Shown here piece after piece: positions 62,441-64,000 of a stretch of 64,000 nucleotides of DNA. A program made the translations under genes and the position numbers. Source of the DNA: Homarus americanus. Its lineage: Eukaryota; Arthropoda; Malacostraca; Decapoda; Nephropidae. Numbering within the stretch: the stretch's first letter is position 1; every line of letters begins with the position of its first letter. The notes beneath the pieces were generated by a model. It was not told where the DNA came from, searched no databases, and saw nothing but the letters and a program-made list of their open reading frames with translations. The stretch covers positions 62,001 through 126,000 of the forward strand of contig NW_024748849.1 in assembly GCF_018991925.1 (NCBI RefSeq), in the 5' to 3' direction.

Positions 62441-63740
62441 CTACAAGTTATCCCTTGTTTTCAAGATGATAAAAGAAGTTAGCAAACTCACAGTCATGAA
62501 GATGTCACCTGAAGTACAAAATTCCCTAGAGAAGTTTCAAGGATATGTTTATGTTGGATTGAGCATGTACAAAGCTTACGACAGGTTATGGGTCACTCAA
62601 TGCTCCACTCCCAAAAATTTTAACAACCTTGCTTCAGGCTGTCCCAGGAAGCCTGGTTCGCCAGTTTGTGCTTTCTGTACAGGCAGTCATGAGTCTAGGA
62701 CATGCTCAAATAAAAACCTCACCCTGCTGTGCAAATTGTTCCACTCGTACAATACCACCTGAGTCAGTCAGTCATTTTGCATAAAATAAAGATTGCCCTA
62801 TGATGACTTCCCAACATAAAAATATAACGTGACAAAATGTGTCACGTTATTGAGTTACTGAGGGAGTTCAGCTTGGATATCCTCCATGTAACTGAAATGT
62901 GGCTGTATGAATCAAACATCAGCATTATTCATAGTGCTCTTCCCAAGACACATTCTCTTGTTCATGTTCCCAGACCTGCTGCAAGAGCTCTGGGTGGCAG
63001 AGTGGCACTGATCTATTCTGTGGCCCTGCTCAACATTAGACTGATTAGTGGTGACTGTTTTTTCCTCCTTTGAATTTATGGAAGCATTAATAATTCTTCA
63101 TCACTAAGTTATTAGAATGGCTGCTGTGTATCACCCCGGTCACCCATACAGATAGAAACATTGACCAAACCATGATTAATCAGGGATCAATCATTCTCTG
63201 AATTGAGTTGACTCTTCTGATTTGTTAACTGAGGAGATGGTTAAATTACCAGGTACATAACGAGGTCTTCCAATCTATTTTAGACCATTATTGTCCTTAT
63301 GTCATGAAGAGAATTACAGAGCAAGATGACTCTCCTTGGTATGACTTGTCTGTAAGTTCTCTTTGCAGGGATGGTAGAAGTGCTGAGAGAGAGTGGCGTA
63401 AGCAGCGAACAGACCATACAAGATCAAAGTATATGACTGCTCACAGGGCTGTTGTTTGTTCATTGAGGGCATGCAAATTTGAATACCCCCTACTACAAAA
63501 GTTAAGTAGCCTCTTGTGGTAGTGATCAGAAAAATTGTATGCAGTTATGAATGGGCTGTTGGGCCAGAGGTCTGGAGCTACTATTTCTTCTTCCACTACA
63601 GAAGGTCAGCTTGCCTCAGAGCTTTCCTTTTTTTTTATGACACAGATATCCTGTACTGTACTGTACTGTACAAGAAGTGACATTGATGGTGTGTCTTTAA
63701 ATGAAGAATTTCAGTTGAATTTCAACTGAGTTACACCATA
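62440..63740 (+). mobile_element. CR1-type LINE, ORF1 end, endonuclease and linker, degenerate
   Basis: The first piece (62466-62759) ends in a Cys-rich region (SGCPRKPGSPVCAFCTGSHE) like the zinc knuckles of LINE ORF1. The second (62837-63073) reads LLREFSLDILHVTEMWLYES and GRVALIYSVALLNIRLISGD, the start of an APE endonuclease with its E(T/M)WL motif. The third (63304-63720) reads DDSPWYDLSVSSLCRDGRSA, EREWRKQRTDHTRSKYM and QLASELSFFFMTQI, the linker before reverse transcriptase. Stops and frame changes separate them. Confidence 0.75.
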
Positions 63741-64000
63741 AACCTCACTTCTTTCATTGTTTTGTCCTGAAGGGTTACCAACATTTTGTGCTATATCAAG
63801 GATTAAAAGAAAACTTGTCATTGCCTCGATCCTATACTGTATGCAGGCACAGTATAGTGTTCAGTTCAGCACAGATATAGGGTCCTTTGCATAGGTAAAT
63901 TGTAGGGTAAAAACACACAGAAAAATTACCAAACGAAACCTAATTAAACCTAACCTAACCCTATCATTGTCTTGGTGACTGTGCATCATTTCATGAAAAA

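Overview
This is AT-rich animal nuclear DNA, probably from an arthropod and most likely a crustacean of decapod type. That assignment is an inference. It rests on intron-rich animal genes, many Tigger/pogo and CR1-type repeats, degenerate TTAGG-like tracts, and very abundant ACTGT/GTAC simple sequence. No bacterial or viral genome organisation is present.

Four host genes can be assembled exon by exon with matching splice phases. (1) A CD151-like tetraspanin, plus strand, 197-9464; its first coding exon lies upstream of the window. (2) A complete DRC5/TCTE1-like leucine-rich-repeat protein, plus strand, 17017-21345, nine exons, 499 aa. An RFX X-box-like palindrome and a TATA-like box lie about 150 bp upstream of its start codon. 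(3) A complete UDP-glycosyltransferase, plus strand, 23899-32820, ten exons, 521 aa, with signal peptide, donor-sugar signature, C-terminal membrane anchor and KxKxx tail. (4) A complete sedoheptulokinase (SHPK), minus strand, 55088-44102, nine exons, about 469 aa, including one GC-AG intron. The four genes share no obvious pathway. UGT and SHPK converge across about 11 kb of repeats.

The rest is mostly repeats. There is a Tc1-like element (3000-4398) and a nearly complete Tigger/pogo element (6313-8931) with three derivatives. A second Tigger-type MITE sits at 544-1607, and a nest of further Tigger-type termini lies at 51.4-53.1 kb. A fold-back hairpin lies at 12073-12309. An LTR with its polypurine tract (15404-15854) has a deleted solo relative (22952-23179). 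There are several CR1-like LINE fragments, a fragment of a retroelement with a restriction-like endonuclease domain, and tRNA-derived SINE copies. Large simple repeats include (TA)n, ACTGT-type arrays and several minisatellites. Two minisatellites touch splice sites: a 29-bp array at the acceptor of UGT exon 4, and a 43-bp array that copies the donor of SHPK exon 6.

The most notable observation is an intact dynein regulatory complex gene with a ciliary-type X-box. Decapods have non-flagellate sperm and are generally considered to lack motile cilia, so the gene would be unexpected if the host is a decapod.
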